A DNA stretch of 64,000 nucleotides, taken from contig JAEWGW010000030.1 of NCBI GenBank assembly GCA_023388055.1, positions 1 through 64,000 on the forward strand, written 5' to 3'. Positions 32,950 to 42,657 of this stretch are shown one piece after another. The stretch's first letter is position 1. The number at the start of each line of letters is the position of its first letter. A program made the translations under genes and the position numbers. The notes beneath the pieces were generated by a model that searched no databases, was not told where the DNA came from, and saw nothing but the letters and a program-made list of their open reading frames with translations. The stretch is from Bacillota bacterium. GTDB taxonomy: Bacteria > Bacillota > Bacilli > Paenibacillales > NBRC-103111.

Positions 32950-33991
32950 GAACGCCCGCTTGCCCAAAGCGGCTTTGGCTGTAGTGTTGGGCGCGGCTTT
33001 GATTGTCAGCGGCTGCGGCAAGAAGGAAGGCGACAAAACAGTTGCCGCTACCTATACAGGCGGGGAAATTACGCAAACGGAGCTGACCCAGTTCCACAGC
33101 ATTTTTTTCTCCCAGTACGGGGATATGGCGGGCAGTCCGGAAATGCAGGAGTACCTGCTGAAGCAGCTGGCTACCCTGAAGATCATGGCCGGCAAGGCCT
33201 CCGATGACACCAAGAAGGAAGCGGAGAAGGAAGCCAAGGACCAGATCAAGCAAATGGAGGAGTATTACAACTCCCAAGAAAAGGGCGCCTTCGACAAGCA
33301 GCTGGAAACCTTGAAGGTTAGCAAGAAGGACCTGGAGAAATATGTGACGCTGAGCACCACCGTGCTGAAGGATACCAGCGGCAAGGTAACGGACGATCAA
33401 ATTAAGTCCAACTACGATGCCAAGCTGAAGGAAGACCCCCATGTATATGACCTGGCATCGGTAGCCCATATTCTGGTTGCCTTGAAGGACCCCAATGACG
33501 CCACCCGTACCAAGGATCTGCGGACCAAGGAGGAAGCCTTGACCCGGATTAATGAAGTCAAAACCAAGCTGGCAAGCGGCGGCGACTTCGCGGCGCTGGC
33601 CAAGGAATATTCCGATGATACGGGCTCCAAGGACAAGGAAGGCAAATACGAAAACCAAAATCCTTCCGTATGGGATCCTGCCTTCAAAGAGGCAGCCCTG
33701 ACCCAGCCGATAGGCCAGGTTGGCCAGCCCTTCGAAAGCTCCTTCGGTTACCATATTCTTCGGGTGGACAAGCGTGAGGTGCAAACCCTGGATGCGGTGA
33801 AAGAAGACATCCGGACCGAGATTGCCGACAAGATGATCGGCGATTTCATCACCAATGAATTGCCCAAGCTGGAATTCAAAATCACTCTTCCGGCAGCCAG
33901 TGCAAGTGCGTCAGTTTCCCCTGAGGCATCTGCGCCCGCGGCCAGCACTGCGGCTAGCCCGGCAGCAAGCGCCAGCCCGGCGGCGAAATAG
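32933..33991 (+). CDS. PrsA-like foldase lipoprotein (parvulin peptidyl-prolyl isomerase)
   Basis: 352 residues. A signal peptide ends in the lipobox VSGC with Cys28. A SurA/PrsA-type helical N-domain (about 40-165) precedes a parvulin domain (VAHILVALKDPNDATR to FGYHILRVDKRE, about 176-283). The C-terminal tail is a low-complexity Ala/Ser/Pro stretch. Such foldases act on secreted proteins at the outer membrane face. The start lies inside the last codons of mfd (17-nt overlap), with AAAGGGGAACTGGAG as RBS, so translation is coupled to mfd. Three giant secreted proteins follow and might be clients (inference). Confidence 0.92.
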   Translation: MFQILKNARLPKAALAVVLGAALIVSGCGKKEGDKTVAATYTGGEITQTELTQFHSIFFSQYGDMAGSPEMQEYLLKQLATLKIMAGKASDDTKKEAEKEAKDQIKQMEEYYNSQEKGAFDKQLETLKVSKKDLEKYVTLSTTVLKDTSGKVTDDQIKSNYDAKLKEDPHVYDLASVAHILVALKDPNDATRTKDLRTKEEALTRINEVKTKLASGGDFAALAKEYSDDTGSKDKEGKYENQNPSVWDPAFKEAALTQPIGQVGQPFESSFGYHILRVDKREVQTLDAVKEDIRTEIADKMIGDFITNELPKLEFKITLPAASASASVSPEASAPAASTAASPAASASPAAK

Positions 33992-34003
33992 ACCATCAAC
34001 TAA

Positions 34004-34040
34004 CAGCGGTATGGAGCGAAAGCTCTGTGCCGTTTTTTTT
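34004..34040 (+). terminator. Terminator after the prsA-like gene
   Basis: CGGTATGGAGC-gaaa-GCTCTGTGCCG followed by eight T residues. Confidence 0.85.
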
Positions 34041-34063
34041 GTTGTTTGGGTGGTGGTGACTGT

Positions 34064-34241
34064 AACGGACACGGGAGCCACTATTGGGCGGGAAAAGGGT
34101 GTTTTTTTATCCGAACGGACACAGGAGCCGCTATTTCCGGGAAAACAGCAGCTTTTAGCTGGTGAAAGGAGAAATAACGTCCCGTGTGTCCGCGAAAACG
34201 TCAGAAGCCTTTATTTTGGCAAAATAACGGCTCTCCGGTCC
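34064..34241. repeat. Four-unit intergenic repeat with 50-nt period
   Basis: Two forward units AACGGACACRGGAGCCRCTATT begin at 34064 and 34114. Two reverse units begin at 34173 (AATAACGTCCCGTGTGTCCG) and 34223 (AATAACGGCTCTCCGGTCC). The spacing is 50 nt within each pair. The same family occurs at 1-170. The remaining intergenic DNA up to 34416 holds nothing else recognised apart from the RBS AAAGAGGTGAG. Confidence 0.7.
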
Positions 34242-34416
34242 AGATGGCCATCGGATTGCCGGCAGACGTATGTTTGAGATGGAGGGAAGCCGCAATCTTT
34301 CTAAAACGGGTACAAAAACATTTTAAGATCCTCCATTTTTATCGGGTTCTGCGGAGGGTAGAATGGGGACGGGATAAAATGAAAGCGCAAACAAAATAAA
34401 AAAGAGGTGAGCTGAA

Positions 34417-37400
34417 GTGATCGGAAAAATAAGACGTATCCTCGCCGTGGTGATGATCGCCGTCCTGGCTGCCGGTATGCTGCCTGTTTATGCAGCAGCC
34501 GAACCTTCCTCGGAGAGCGGGACCCGTGGCTTCATCGCAGAATCAGGCGGAGCGCCCGATTTCCCGTTGGCGGTTAACGGAGCCGCAGCAGCCCTCTGGG
34601 TTGACGCCCAGGATAATGCTCCGGTCAGGCGGGTGGTCAATGACCTGAAGGAGGATATCAAACGGGTCACTGGGCTGGAAACTACCGTAAGCAGTGCAGC
34701 CACCCTTCCCGCCGGGCCGGTGGTTGTTGTGGGCACGTTGGATGGAAGCGCCCAAGTCAAGGCGTTGGTGGACACTGGTAAAATTACACCCGCTGAAGTG
34801 TCCGCTATCAAGGGCAAGTGGGAGGCTTACCTCATCAAGGTGGTCGATTCGCATACCCTGGTGATCGCAGGATCCGATCCACGTGGGGCAGTATTCGGGG
34901 TGTATGAGCTATCCGAGCGGATGGGAGTCAGCCCCTGGTATTTTTTTGCGGATGCGGCTATTGAAGCCAAAGCTGCGGTTTACGTCAAAGCCGGAACATC
35001 CATCACCGATAAGCCCGATGTGCAGTACCGCGGAGTGTTCCTCAACGATGAGGAAAAGCTCAGTCGTTGGGCAACCGAGGTATTCCAGGATCCCAATACC
35101 ATGGGGCCCAAAACATATGCCAAAATCTTCGAGCTGATTCTCCGGCTGAAGGGCAACTACATCTGGGCCGCCATGCACGTCAATTCCATTAACAACGTAC
35201 CGGGCAACATTGAGCTGGTGCAGGAATACGGTATTGTGCTGGGCTCCAGCCACCCCGATATGCTCTTGCGGACCAATGTCCACGAGTGGGACAGGTGGAA
35301 AAGCGACTATGCTGCGCAGCATGGACTCAATGCCAACGATATCAAATATGACTACACCGTAAGCAAGGATGCCCTGCTCCAATATTGGCGTGATAATATC
35401 CAGCGGCATAAGAATACCGACGCCCAGTGGACATTGGGGATGCGCGGCCTGCATGATGAACCCTTCGAAACGCTGAATCTGATGTCCGATGCCTATCAGC
35501 ATCTGGGCAATAATCTGGAGGACCGGAAAGCCGGTCTCATGAACGAGATTATCCGGGACCAGCAGCAGCTGTTAAAGGATATTCTCGGCCCGGACAAATA
35601 CGCGGCTTCCTTCCAGGCACTGATCCCGTATAAGGAGGTGCTGCCCATCTATAATAACCCCACCTTTGATCTGCCCGAAAATGTGACCGTTATCTGGTGT
35701 GACGATAACCACGGGATGATGCGGAGGATGCCGGACGCCGCCGAACGGGCAAGGGAGGGTGGCCATGGCTTGTATTACCACGTATCCTACTGGGCGCCGG
35801 TCGATCAAAGCTACATGTGGCTCAGTTCTATTCCGCTTGCGGTGATGGGGGAGGAGCTCAGCAAGTCCTGGGAGCATAACATCCGCAAGTCCTGGATTCT
35901 GAATGTAGGGGATATCAAACCCCAGGAAGCGGAGATGACCTTTTTTATCCGGTACGGCTGGGATGTGGAGCAATATAAGAACAAGGCCGACCAATTCCTG
36001 AAGGACTGGACTGCCCAGCATGTCGGCAGTGCATATGAAACGGCCGACATTCTCAACACCTTCTACCAGCACACCATCGTCCGCAAGCCGGAGCATATGA
36101 AGGATGGCCTGTTCAACCAGATTCACTATGGGGATGAGGCCTCCAAACGGATGGCGGTGTACCAGGAGCTGTTCGACCGGACGGCTGCCATCGCCCAGGC
36201 GCTGCCGGAGAAGCAGAAGCTGCCCTTCTATGAGCTGGTTCAATCCAAGATTAATTGGGCCTATTACGTCAATAAAGCCTATTATTATGCGGACCGAAGC
36301 AATCTGGCCTTCGATCAGGGCAGGATGGCCTCCGCCGACAGTATGCTTAAGCTGTCGCAGGAGGCCGATCTGGCGAAGAAAGCCGAGATTGCCTATTACA
36401 GCACCATCGCAGAGGGCAAGTGGAAAGGCTTCATTGACCCGGAGGTTGCCTCGCCCCCTGTGATTAACCAGCTGCCTCCCGGTACACCGGCGCTGGTGCT
36501 GGGCGCGCCTGCTTTAGGGGTTGTGACGGAGGGTGAAGCCCTGCCCCAGGAGCATTCCAGCCTGGTTTTCTCCCCTTACAATCAGGTTGGTAAATTCATC
36601 GATCTGTTCAATAAGGGCGCAGGCAGCGTGAATTGGACAGCCACTGCCGATCAGCCGTGGGTGCAGCTCTCCGCCTCCGCCGGGACTGTCATCGACGAAA
36701 CCCGTCTTATGGTAACAGTGCCCAATATGGAAGCCCATAAGGGAGCAACCGCAGCGGTTACGATTACCGACACGGGGACCAACCTCAAGAAGATGATTCA
36801 GGTTACGGTTGATAACCCGGCAGCCCCCTTAGCTGCAATCATCGGTTATGCCGAGGCGGACGGTTATGTCTCCATGGAAGCCGAGCATTACAGCCGCTTG
36901 AATGCCAAGGGGGATAAGACCTGGGAGATCATTCGTGACGCAGGCCGTGCCTTCGGCGGGGATGTAGTCCGTGCGTATTCGCCTGATCTGGGGGCTGTAG
37001 AGGAAAGTGCGGTTACTGCCTCTGCCCCCAGCCTGGAATATGATATTAATCTGACCTCTTCCGGTCAGTTTCCCTTGGAGGTTTACCGGATTCCCACGCT
37101 GAACGCCAAGGGGAAGGTGCGTTTTGCCGTATCTGTGGATGACAGTGCCCCGATTATCGTGGAATCCGCAGCAGCTGATGAAGGACAGGGCACCATCTGG
37201 GTGAGCAATCTGTTCCATATGATTGAGAAGCATGTGGTAACGCTGCCTGCTCTCTCCGCCGGTAAACACACCATTAGGCTGTGGATGATAGACAGCTTCA
37301 TTATGATCGATAAGCTGGTGCTGTACACCGATACGGAGGGTGTGATTCCAAGCGAGCTTGGTCCGGATGAGAGCTATCACCCTGAATATAACCCGGCCTT

Positions 37401-40400
37401 TCACCCGGGCACCGCTCTCCTGCCCCGGACCTCAATACCGGCAGAGCCGAAGAACATTCCCGCCGAGTGGGGGAAGGGCGCTTTTGTGGAGGCGGATGGC
37501 AAGGTGAGCCTGGAAGCCGAATACGCCATGGAGCATGCGCTGGAATCGGAGAGCGAGATCACGCCCGATATGAAGGCCTATACGGTTTCCAAACGGGATA
37601 AAGCCGCGCAGGTTCCGGGAAAAATCCCCAACGGCTGGCGTCTTACCCAATCGGATACAGGCATGGCCATGCGGCTTCCCGACAAGGGCGCTCAGTGGTC
37701 GGACAATGCCGAGTTCCCGGTGTACAGCCCGGAATTGACGTACAAAATTAATTTCGGCAGCACGGGCACATATAACGTCTGGCTGCGCTGGCGGTACGTG
37801 GATAATGCCTCCGACTCCATCCGCGGCGGGCTGGACGGAAGCCTCGGCAGCTTCTCCACCGATGTGTTTTTCAGCAATAGCCTGGATGAGAAGTGGCATT
37901 GGAAAAACGTAGGCAAGATCAATGTGGAAACGGCGGATGAACATGCCTTCAGCCTGTGGATGCGGGAGGATGGCTTGTATGTAGACCGCATTTACCTGAC
38001 CAAGAGCGGCGAAACCCCAACGGATGCCCTGTGGAATCCCTCTCTCCGGACGGAAAGCACGGTCGGACAGCGCCTTCAGGCAGTGGTGAACGGCAAACGC
38101 GCCGCCATGTCGGGCATCTCTTATCCGCTGGGCGATGCGCTGGGCCAATATCGTCAGGCTGCTTATAACACTCTGATGGATGCGCTCCATGCTGCGGAAA
38201 CCCTGGCCCACAGCGGGACGGCGACGGAGCAGCAGGCTAATGAAGCTCTGGATGCCATTGCGGCAGCCGAAGCCGCTTTGCCCAATGCGCTGGTGCTTAC
38301 GCGGGACGGCAAGACCTATCAGGCATACCGGGATTTTACGGGAGATGAAGCAGGCAAATTCCCTTACGGCTTCAATATTGAGGGGATGACCAATGGCGCA
38401 ACGGCCAGTGTGCAGGAGGAGGACGGCAATTCCTTCCTGCGCCTGACCACAACGTCTACTGCCGGCAAGGCGGATCTGTTCCTGCCTTATACGGGCGAGG
38501 TAAAAGCGGCTGCCAATGAGCGCATCGTAATCGAATACCGGGCCCGGTTCAATGGAAGCTTCCAGTATGCCAACGGCGCCATGGTGCGCAACGACAGCGG
38601 GACTAACAATTTTGCCATGGTCACGGCCTTTGAGAACGCTAATGGCGTGCATCAGATTAAGGTGCATAAAGGTACGTCCAACGCAGATAAGGTCAATGTG
38701 AAATCCTTCAACTACAACCAATGGCATAGCTTTAAGATGGTGGGGGATTGGGCCAAAAAGACCTATACGGTCTATATGGACAACGACCCTGCTCCGGTTG
38801 CCACCGATTTCAGCTTCCGCCACACAGGCGGCACCAAGCTCACCGGCCAACGGTTCGGCATCGATAATATGTCCAATGGCTCCATCGATTTCGACGACTT
38901 CAAGGTTAGCATCGTCGATCCGACCAAGCCGGATACACCTCAGATTAAGGTCGCTGCTGTAGGAGACAGTATCACCTTCGGCTCCGATTCGGCGGGTCCC
39001 ATCAAACCCGAGGATAAGTATCCCGCCAAGCTGCAAGCCCTGCTGGGAGCAAGCTATCAGGTGGAAAACTTCGGAGTAAGCGGCGCTACCATGCTGGAGC
39101 AAGGGACCGACTCCGGCGGGGCCAAAAAGGGGTATGTGCACCAGGAGAAATATACAGAGAGCCAGGCCTTCCAGCCCGATATTGTGGTCATTATGCTGGG
39201 TACCAATGACTCCAAGGCACTGAACTGGGAAACGTACAAAGCGGAATATGTGGATGATGCGCTGAAGCTTATCAAGAGCTATCGGGATCTGGACTCCCAT
39301 CCGGCCGTATATCTTGCTACGTCTCCAACCGTCGTTCCGGGTTCGAACCGGTATGGCATCCAGGCTGATGTGCTGCATAACGAGATTATCCCGCTGCAAA
39401 AGCAGATTGCCCTCATTGCGGATGCCGGCTTTATCGATGTCCATCAGGCTACGAATAATGCCACCTTGGAGCAGTTCCCGGATTATGTGCACGGCAATGC
39501 CGCCGGGTATACGTGGATTGCGGATGCCGTGTACGCCGGCATCAAGGCGTCTCCGGCGCCGAAGGTTTCACCGGTGGCCCAAGTGCTTCCCGTAGTGGTA
39601 AAGTCGCTCACCGGACAGACGCCCAAGCTGCCGATTTTTGCTCCGGTGGTCTATGCGGATGGAAGCACCGGAATTGCCGAGGTTATCTGGAGGCTGGATG
39701 GTCTTGTGTTCAATACCCCCGGCACCGTCCAAGTACCCGGCAAGCTGAAGGGGCTGGAGATGACTGCCACTGCTGCTGTTGAAGTAGCTGCCGGATGGGG
39801 ACTGGATGAATTGGTGAAGGAGACCCGCAGCAGGACTGTAGAGCTCTCCGTTCCCGTAGGCGAAGGGCTGGGCACCTATAACCAGTCGGCCTATAATGCC
39901 CTCCTGGCAGCGCTGGACTATGCGGAGGAGCTGGCGGCAGACGGGAATCTGACGGAGGAGCAGTTTAGAGGAGCGCGGGATGCTTTGGCCGGAGCGGAGG
40001 CGGCATTATCGGGTTCGCTGAACCTGACGCAGAATGGCCTGACGTATCATGCGTACCGGGACTTCGAAACGGATACAACAGGCAGGCAGCCTTACGGGAT
40101 CGAAGCGACTAAAATTCAGAATGGCGGTGCAGCGCAGATTGTGGAGGAGGCCGGGAATACCTTCCTGCGGCTGACCACCGGCACCGGCAAGGACTTTTCC
40201 AATATGTTCCTTCCCTACATGGGCCAGGTGACTGCCGGCGGGGATCAGAAGGTTGTGATTGAATATTCCGCCCGCTTCAAGGCGGGACTGCAATACGCCA
40301 ACGCCTTCCTGCCCAAAAACCAGACCGGCGCTTACGCCATGACCGTTGCCTTCGAAAATGCAGGAAATGATCCGTGGATCAAGGTTGCCGACGGTTCCGC

Positions 40401-42471
40401 CAGGAAAAATATGCAGCCCTTCCGGTACGATACCTGGCATCATTTTAAGATCATAGCGGATATGGCTGCGCAGACGTACAGCGTCTACATGGATGATGCA
40501 GCCATTGCAGAGGATTTTACCTTCCGCACATCGGGCAGCACAGCGTTAACCGGGCATGTATTCGGCATCGACAACTTCGCCAACGGGCAGGTGGACTTCG
40601 ATAACATCAAGGTAATGGTTACCGGGGAACCGGAAAAAGCCGAGCAACCTGCACCGGAGAGCCTTGTAAAAACCGATGAAACAGCAGCAGGTGCCAACGA
40701 CGGGCGTATTCAGGGTGTCGATGCCGCTATGGAATGGTCAACAGATCAAGGATACACCTGGTCTGGCGTAGAAGGTGCGGACATTTCCGGTTTGGCGCCG
40801 GGGACGTATTGGGTCAGGTATCGGGAAACCCAAATCCATCTGGCCAGCCCCCATGTGGAAATGACCATTCTGTCCTTCGTCCCGTCAGGCCAGGTCACCG
40901 GGGTAAGTCTGGATGCTACACATGTCCAGCTGTACACCAACTTTGGAAACCCTGCTGTTCAGCTTCATGCGCAGGTTAGACCCGCTGACGCTGTTAACCA
41001 AGAGGTCGCCTGGAGCACCTCGGATTCGGTTGTTGCCTCCGTATACGGTGGTCTTGTCACAGCTCATTCCGTTGGTACGGCCCAAATCACCGTGACAACG
41101 GTGGATGGCGGTTATTCGGATACCGCAACCGTAACCGTAAGCGTGTATGGCGGCCCGCAGAACCCGGGGAACCCGCCGGTCCCTGTTGACGGTGTGAGTT
41201 TGAATCAAACCAGCGCCTGGCTGTATACGAACTATGGAGGCCTTACTCTCCAACTCACCGCTGAGGTGACACCAGCTGACGCTGCTGACAAAACTCTCGT
41301 ATGGACCACGCCAAACCCGGCAGGCGTGACAGTTGACGGCAACGGTCTCGTTCATGTCCGCGGGTTGGGCATAGCCAGGATTACAGTGACCACAATAGAC
41401 GGAGGTTATACAGCGTTCTGTGATGTGACAGTGGGGGAATATACTTCCGGCGGAAGTGATCCAGGCAGCACGGAGGAGGAGTCTCCGGGCTCCACTGGGC
41501 AGGTTGCGCCCGCCTCTGTAAAAAATGAGGACGGCAGCACAACCGCCACAATCACTGATCCGTCTACGGGAACAGTGACTAGTACCACCACTTGGCCGAA
41601 CGGCGACCGTAAGGTTATCACGAAGGAACGCAATGGCACTATCACCGAGCTCATCACCAGAGAAAACGGCAGCAGACAGGAGACGGTAACCAAGCCGGAT
41701 GGAAGCAGCCGCTCGGTGGTTACAGATACCCGGGGCGTCCGGGTACAGATCACAACCACCTCTTCAGGAGAGATTACGGCCAGCATCCGTTTGCCACAAG
41801 GTGTGACGGATACGCGGATCACTATCCCCGTTCCCAAAGCCTCCGTTTCCACAGTAGCGGTGATGGTCAGGGAGGACGGAACCCGCACCGTGCTGGGAGC
41901 GTCTCTCCCCGCAGGCAATGGGATCAGCTTCACAGCCAAGAGAGACATGACTGTGCAGATCATAGAGAATCCGGTTGCCTTCACGGATGTGCCCGGCGGT
42001 CATTGGGCAGCCGAAGCCGTAGCCTTTACCGCCAGCCGCGGACTTTTCACCGGAACGGAGCAGGGGACATTCGCTCCGGAGGTATCTGTGAGCCGGGCCA
42101 TGCTCTTCACTGTGCTGGCCCGGCTGGAGGGTGTGGAGACGGGGGGCGGAGATCATTGGTACAGCAAGGCGCAGGACTGGGCAGCAGCCTCCGGCATTAG
42201 CGATGGCAGCGCGCCTGAAGCAGCCATTACCCGTGAGCAGCTGGTCACCATCCTGCACCGGTATGCCGGACAGCCCACTGCAGCCGGAGCTGGCAAAAGC
42301 TTTGCGGACAGCGGCGATATCTCTCCTTGGGCCCAGGAAGCCATGGATTGGGCCCTCAAAGCGGATATTCTCAATGGTAATCCAGAGAACCGCCTGGAAC
42401 CGGGCGGCGTTGCTACCCGTGCGGAGGTATCCGCTATGCTGATGCGTTTTGTGGTTTGGAACGGTAGCTAA
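34417..42471 (+). CDS. Giant SLH-anchored GH115 (alpha-glucuronidase-type) and SGNH-esterase fusion
   Basis: 2684 residues. Signal peptide at 1-29. A GH115 N-domain and barrel span about 45-690, with MRGLHDE ending at E348 and the WCDDN motif at 427-431. Then come a GH115-type C domain (about 805-975; YVSMEAEHYSR), a related carbohydrate-binding-like domain (about 1020-1205), FIVAR-like helices plus a concanavalin-like module (about 1219-1500), an SGNH hydrolase (GDSIT 1516, GTND 1595, DYVH 1689-1692) and an Ig-like domain. A second FIVAR/concanavalin copy (about 1798-2075), two Big_2 domains (about 2160-2345), a Ser/Thr-rich linker and three SLH motifs (from 2522) finish the chain. GH115 enzymes remove (methyl)glucuronic acid from xylan and SGNH domains often remove acetyl groups. 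Substrate is inference. Confidence 0.9.
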   Translation: MIGKIRRILAVVMIAVLAAGMLPVYAAAEPSSESGTRGFIAESGGAPDFPLAVNGAAAALWVDAQDNAPVRRVVNDLKEDIKRVTGLETTVSSAATLPAGPVVVVGTLDGSAQVKALVDTGKITPAEVSAIKGKWEAYLIKVVDSHTLVIAGSDPRGAVFGVYELSERMGVSPWYFFADAAIEAKAAVYVKAGTSITDKPDVQYRGVFLNDEEKLSRWATEVFQDPNTMGPKTYAKIFELILRLKGNYIWAAMHVNSINNVPGNIELVQEYGIVLGSSHPDMLLRTNVHEWDRWKSDYAAQHGLNANDIKYDYTVSKDALLQYWRDNIQRHKNTDAQWTLGMRGLHDEPFETLNLMSDAYQHLGNNLEDRKAGLMNEIIRDQQQLLKDILGPDKYAASFQALIPYKEVLPIYNNPTFDLPENVTVIWCDDNHGMMRRMPDAAERAREGGHGLYYHVSYWAPVDQSYMWLSSIPLAVMGEELSKSWEHNIRKSWILNVGDIKPQEAEMTFFIRYGWDVEQYKNKADQFLKDWTAQHVGSAYETADILNTFYQHTIVRKPEHMKDGLFNQIHYGDEASKRMAVYQELFDRTAAIAQALPEKQKLPFYELVQSKINWAYYVNKAYYYADRSNLAFDQGRMASADSMLKLSQEADLAKKAEIAYYSTIAEGKWKGFIDPEVASPPVINQLPPGTPALVLGAPALGVVTEGEALPQEHSSLVFSPYNQVGKFIDLFNKGAGSVNWTATADQPWVQLSASAGTVIDETRLMVTVPNMEAHKGATAAVTITDTGTNLKKMIQVTVDNPAAPLAAIIGYAEADGYVSMEAEHYSRLNAKGDKTWEIIRDAGRAFGGDVVRAYSPDLGAVEESAVTASAPSLEYDINLTSSGQFPLEVYRIPTLNAKGKVRFAVSVDDSAPIIVESAAADEGQGTIWVSNLFHMIEKHVVTLPALSAGKHTIRLWMIDSFIMIDKLVLYTDTEGVIPSELGPDESYHPEYNPAFHPGTALLPRTSIPAEPKNIPAEWGKGAFVEADGKVSLEAEYAMEHALESESEITPDMKAYTVSKRDKAAQVPGKIPNGWRLTQSDTGMAMRLPDKGAQWSDNAEFPVYSPELTYKINFGSTGTYNVWLRWRYVDNASDSIRGGLDGSLGSFSTDVFFSNSLDEKWHWKNVGKINVETADEHAFSLWMREDGLYVDRIYLTKSGETPTDALWNPSLRTESTVGQRLQAVVNGKRAAMSGISYPLGDALGQYRQAAYNTLMDALHAAETLAHSGTATEQQANEALDAIAAAEAALPNALVLTRDGKTYQAYRDFTGDEAGKFPYGFNIEGMTNGATASVQEEDGNSFLRLTTTSTAGKADLFLPYTGEVKAAANERIVIEYRARFNGSFQYANGAMVRNDSGTNNFAMVTAFENANGVHQIKVHKGTSNADKVNVKSFNYNQWHSFKMVGDWAKKTYTVYMDNDPAPVATDFSFRHTGGTKLTGQRFGIDNMSNGSIDFDDFKVSIVDPTKPDTPQIKVAAVGDSITFGSDSAGPIKPEDKYPAKLQALLGASYQVENFGVSGATMLEQGTDSGGAKKGYVHQEKYTESQAFQPDIVVIMLGTNDSKALNWETYKAEYVDDALKLIKSYRDLDSHPAVYLATSPTVVPGSNRYGIQADVLHNEIIPLQKQIALIADAGFIDVHQATNNATLEQFPDYVHGNAAGYTWIADAVYAGIKASPAPKVSPVAQVLPVVVKSLTGQTPKLPIFAPVVYADGSTGIAEVIWRLDGLVFNTPGTVQVPGKLKGLEMTATAAVEVAAGWGLDELVKETRSRTVELSVPVGEGLGTYNQSAYNALLAALDYAEELAADGNLTEEQFRGARDALAGAEAALSGSLNLTQNGLTYHAYRDFETDTTGRQPYGIEATKIQNGGAAQIVEEAGNTFLRLTTGTGKDFSNMFLPYMGQVTAGGDQKVVIEYSARFKAGLQYANAFLPKNQTGAYAMTVAFENAGNDPWIKVADGSARKNMQPFRYDTWHHFKIIADMAAQTYSVYMDDAAIAEDFTFRTSGSTALTGHVFGIDNFANGQVDFDNIKVMVTGEPEKAEQPAPESLVKTDETAAGANDGRIQGVDAAMEWSTDQGYTWSGVEGADISGLAPGTYWVRYRETQIHLASPHVEMTILSFVPSGQVTGVSLDATHVQLYTNFGNPAVQLHAQVRPADAVNQEVAWSTSDSVVASVYGGLVTAHSVGTAQITVTTVDGGYSDTATVTVSVYGGPQNPGNPPVPVDGVSLNQTSAWLYTNYGGLTLQLTAEVTPADAADKTLVWTTPNPAGVTVDGNGLVHVRGLGIARITVTTIDGGYTAFCDVTVGEYTSGGSDPGSTEEESPGSTGQVAPASVKNEDGSTTATITDPSTGTVTSTTTWPNGDRKVITKERNGTITELITRENGSRQETVTKPDGSSRSVVTDTRGVRVQITTTSSGEITASIRLPQGVTDTRITIPVPKASVSTVAVMVREDGTRTVLGASLPAGNGISFTAKRDMTVQIIENPVAFTDVPGGHWAAEAVAFTASRGLFTGTEQGTFAPEVSVSRAMLFTVLARLEGVETGGGDHWYSKAQDWAAASGISDGSAPEAAITREQLVTILHRYAGQPTAAGAGKSFADSGDISPWAQEAMDWALKADILNGNPENRLEPGGVATRAEVSAMLMRFVVWNGS

Positions 42472-42495
42472 AAGGGTAGATCGGCTAAAAAATAA

Positions 42496-42544
42496 AAACC
42501 AAGGGACCAGTGGTTTTTTTTCGCTGGATCCCTTGGTTTTTTTG
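42496..42544 (+). terminator. Terminator after the GH115 fusion gene
   Basis: CCAAGGGA-CCAG pairs with CTGG-a-TCCCTTGG around a T-rich loop, followed by seven T residues. Confidence 0.88.
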
Positions 42545-42657
42545 GTATCCGGCTTCGTTTTCAGGGAATGTTTGGCTTTTATTCAGGAGGGATTCAGGAA
42601 GCGCCTATAAACTAAGGTTATATCTAAATCACACCAGAAAGGATGTGCAAGCTTATT

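Noticed and set aside
37432..39492. 686-residue minus-strand open frame opposite the GH115 fusion gene
   Set aside because: No RBS, no recognisable motif, and the plus-strand frame is fully supported by domains.
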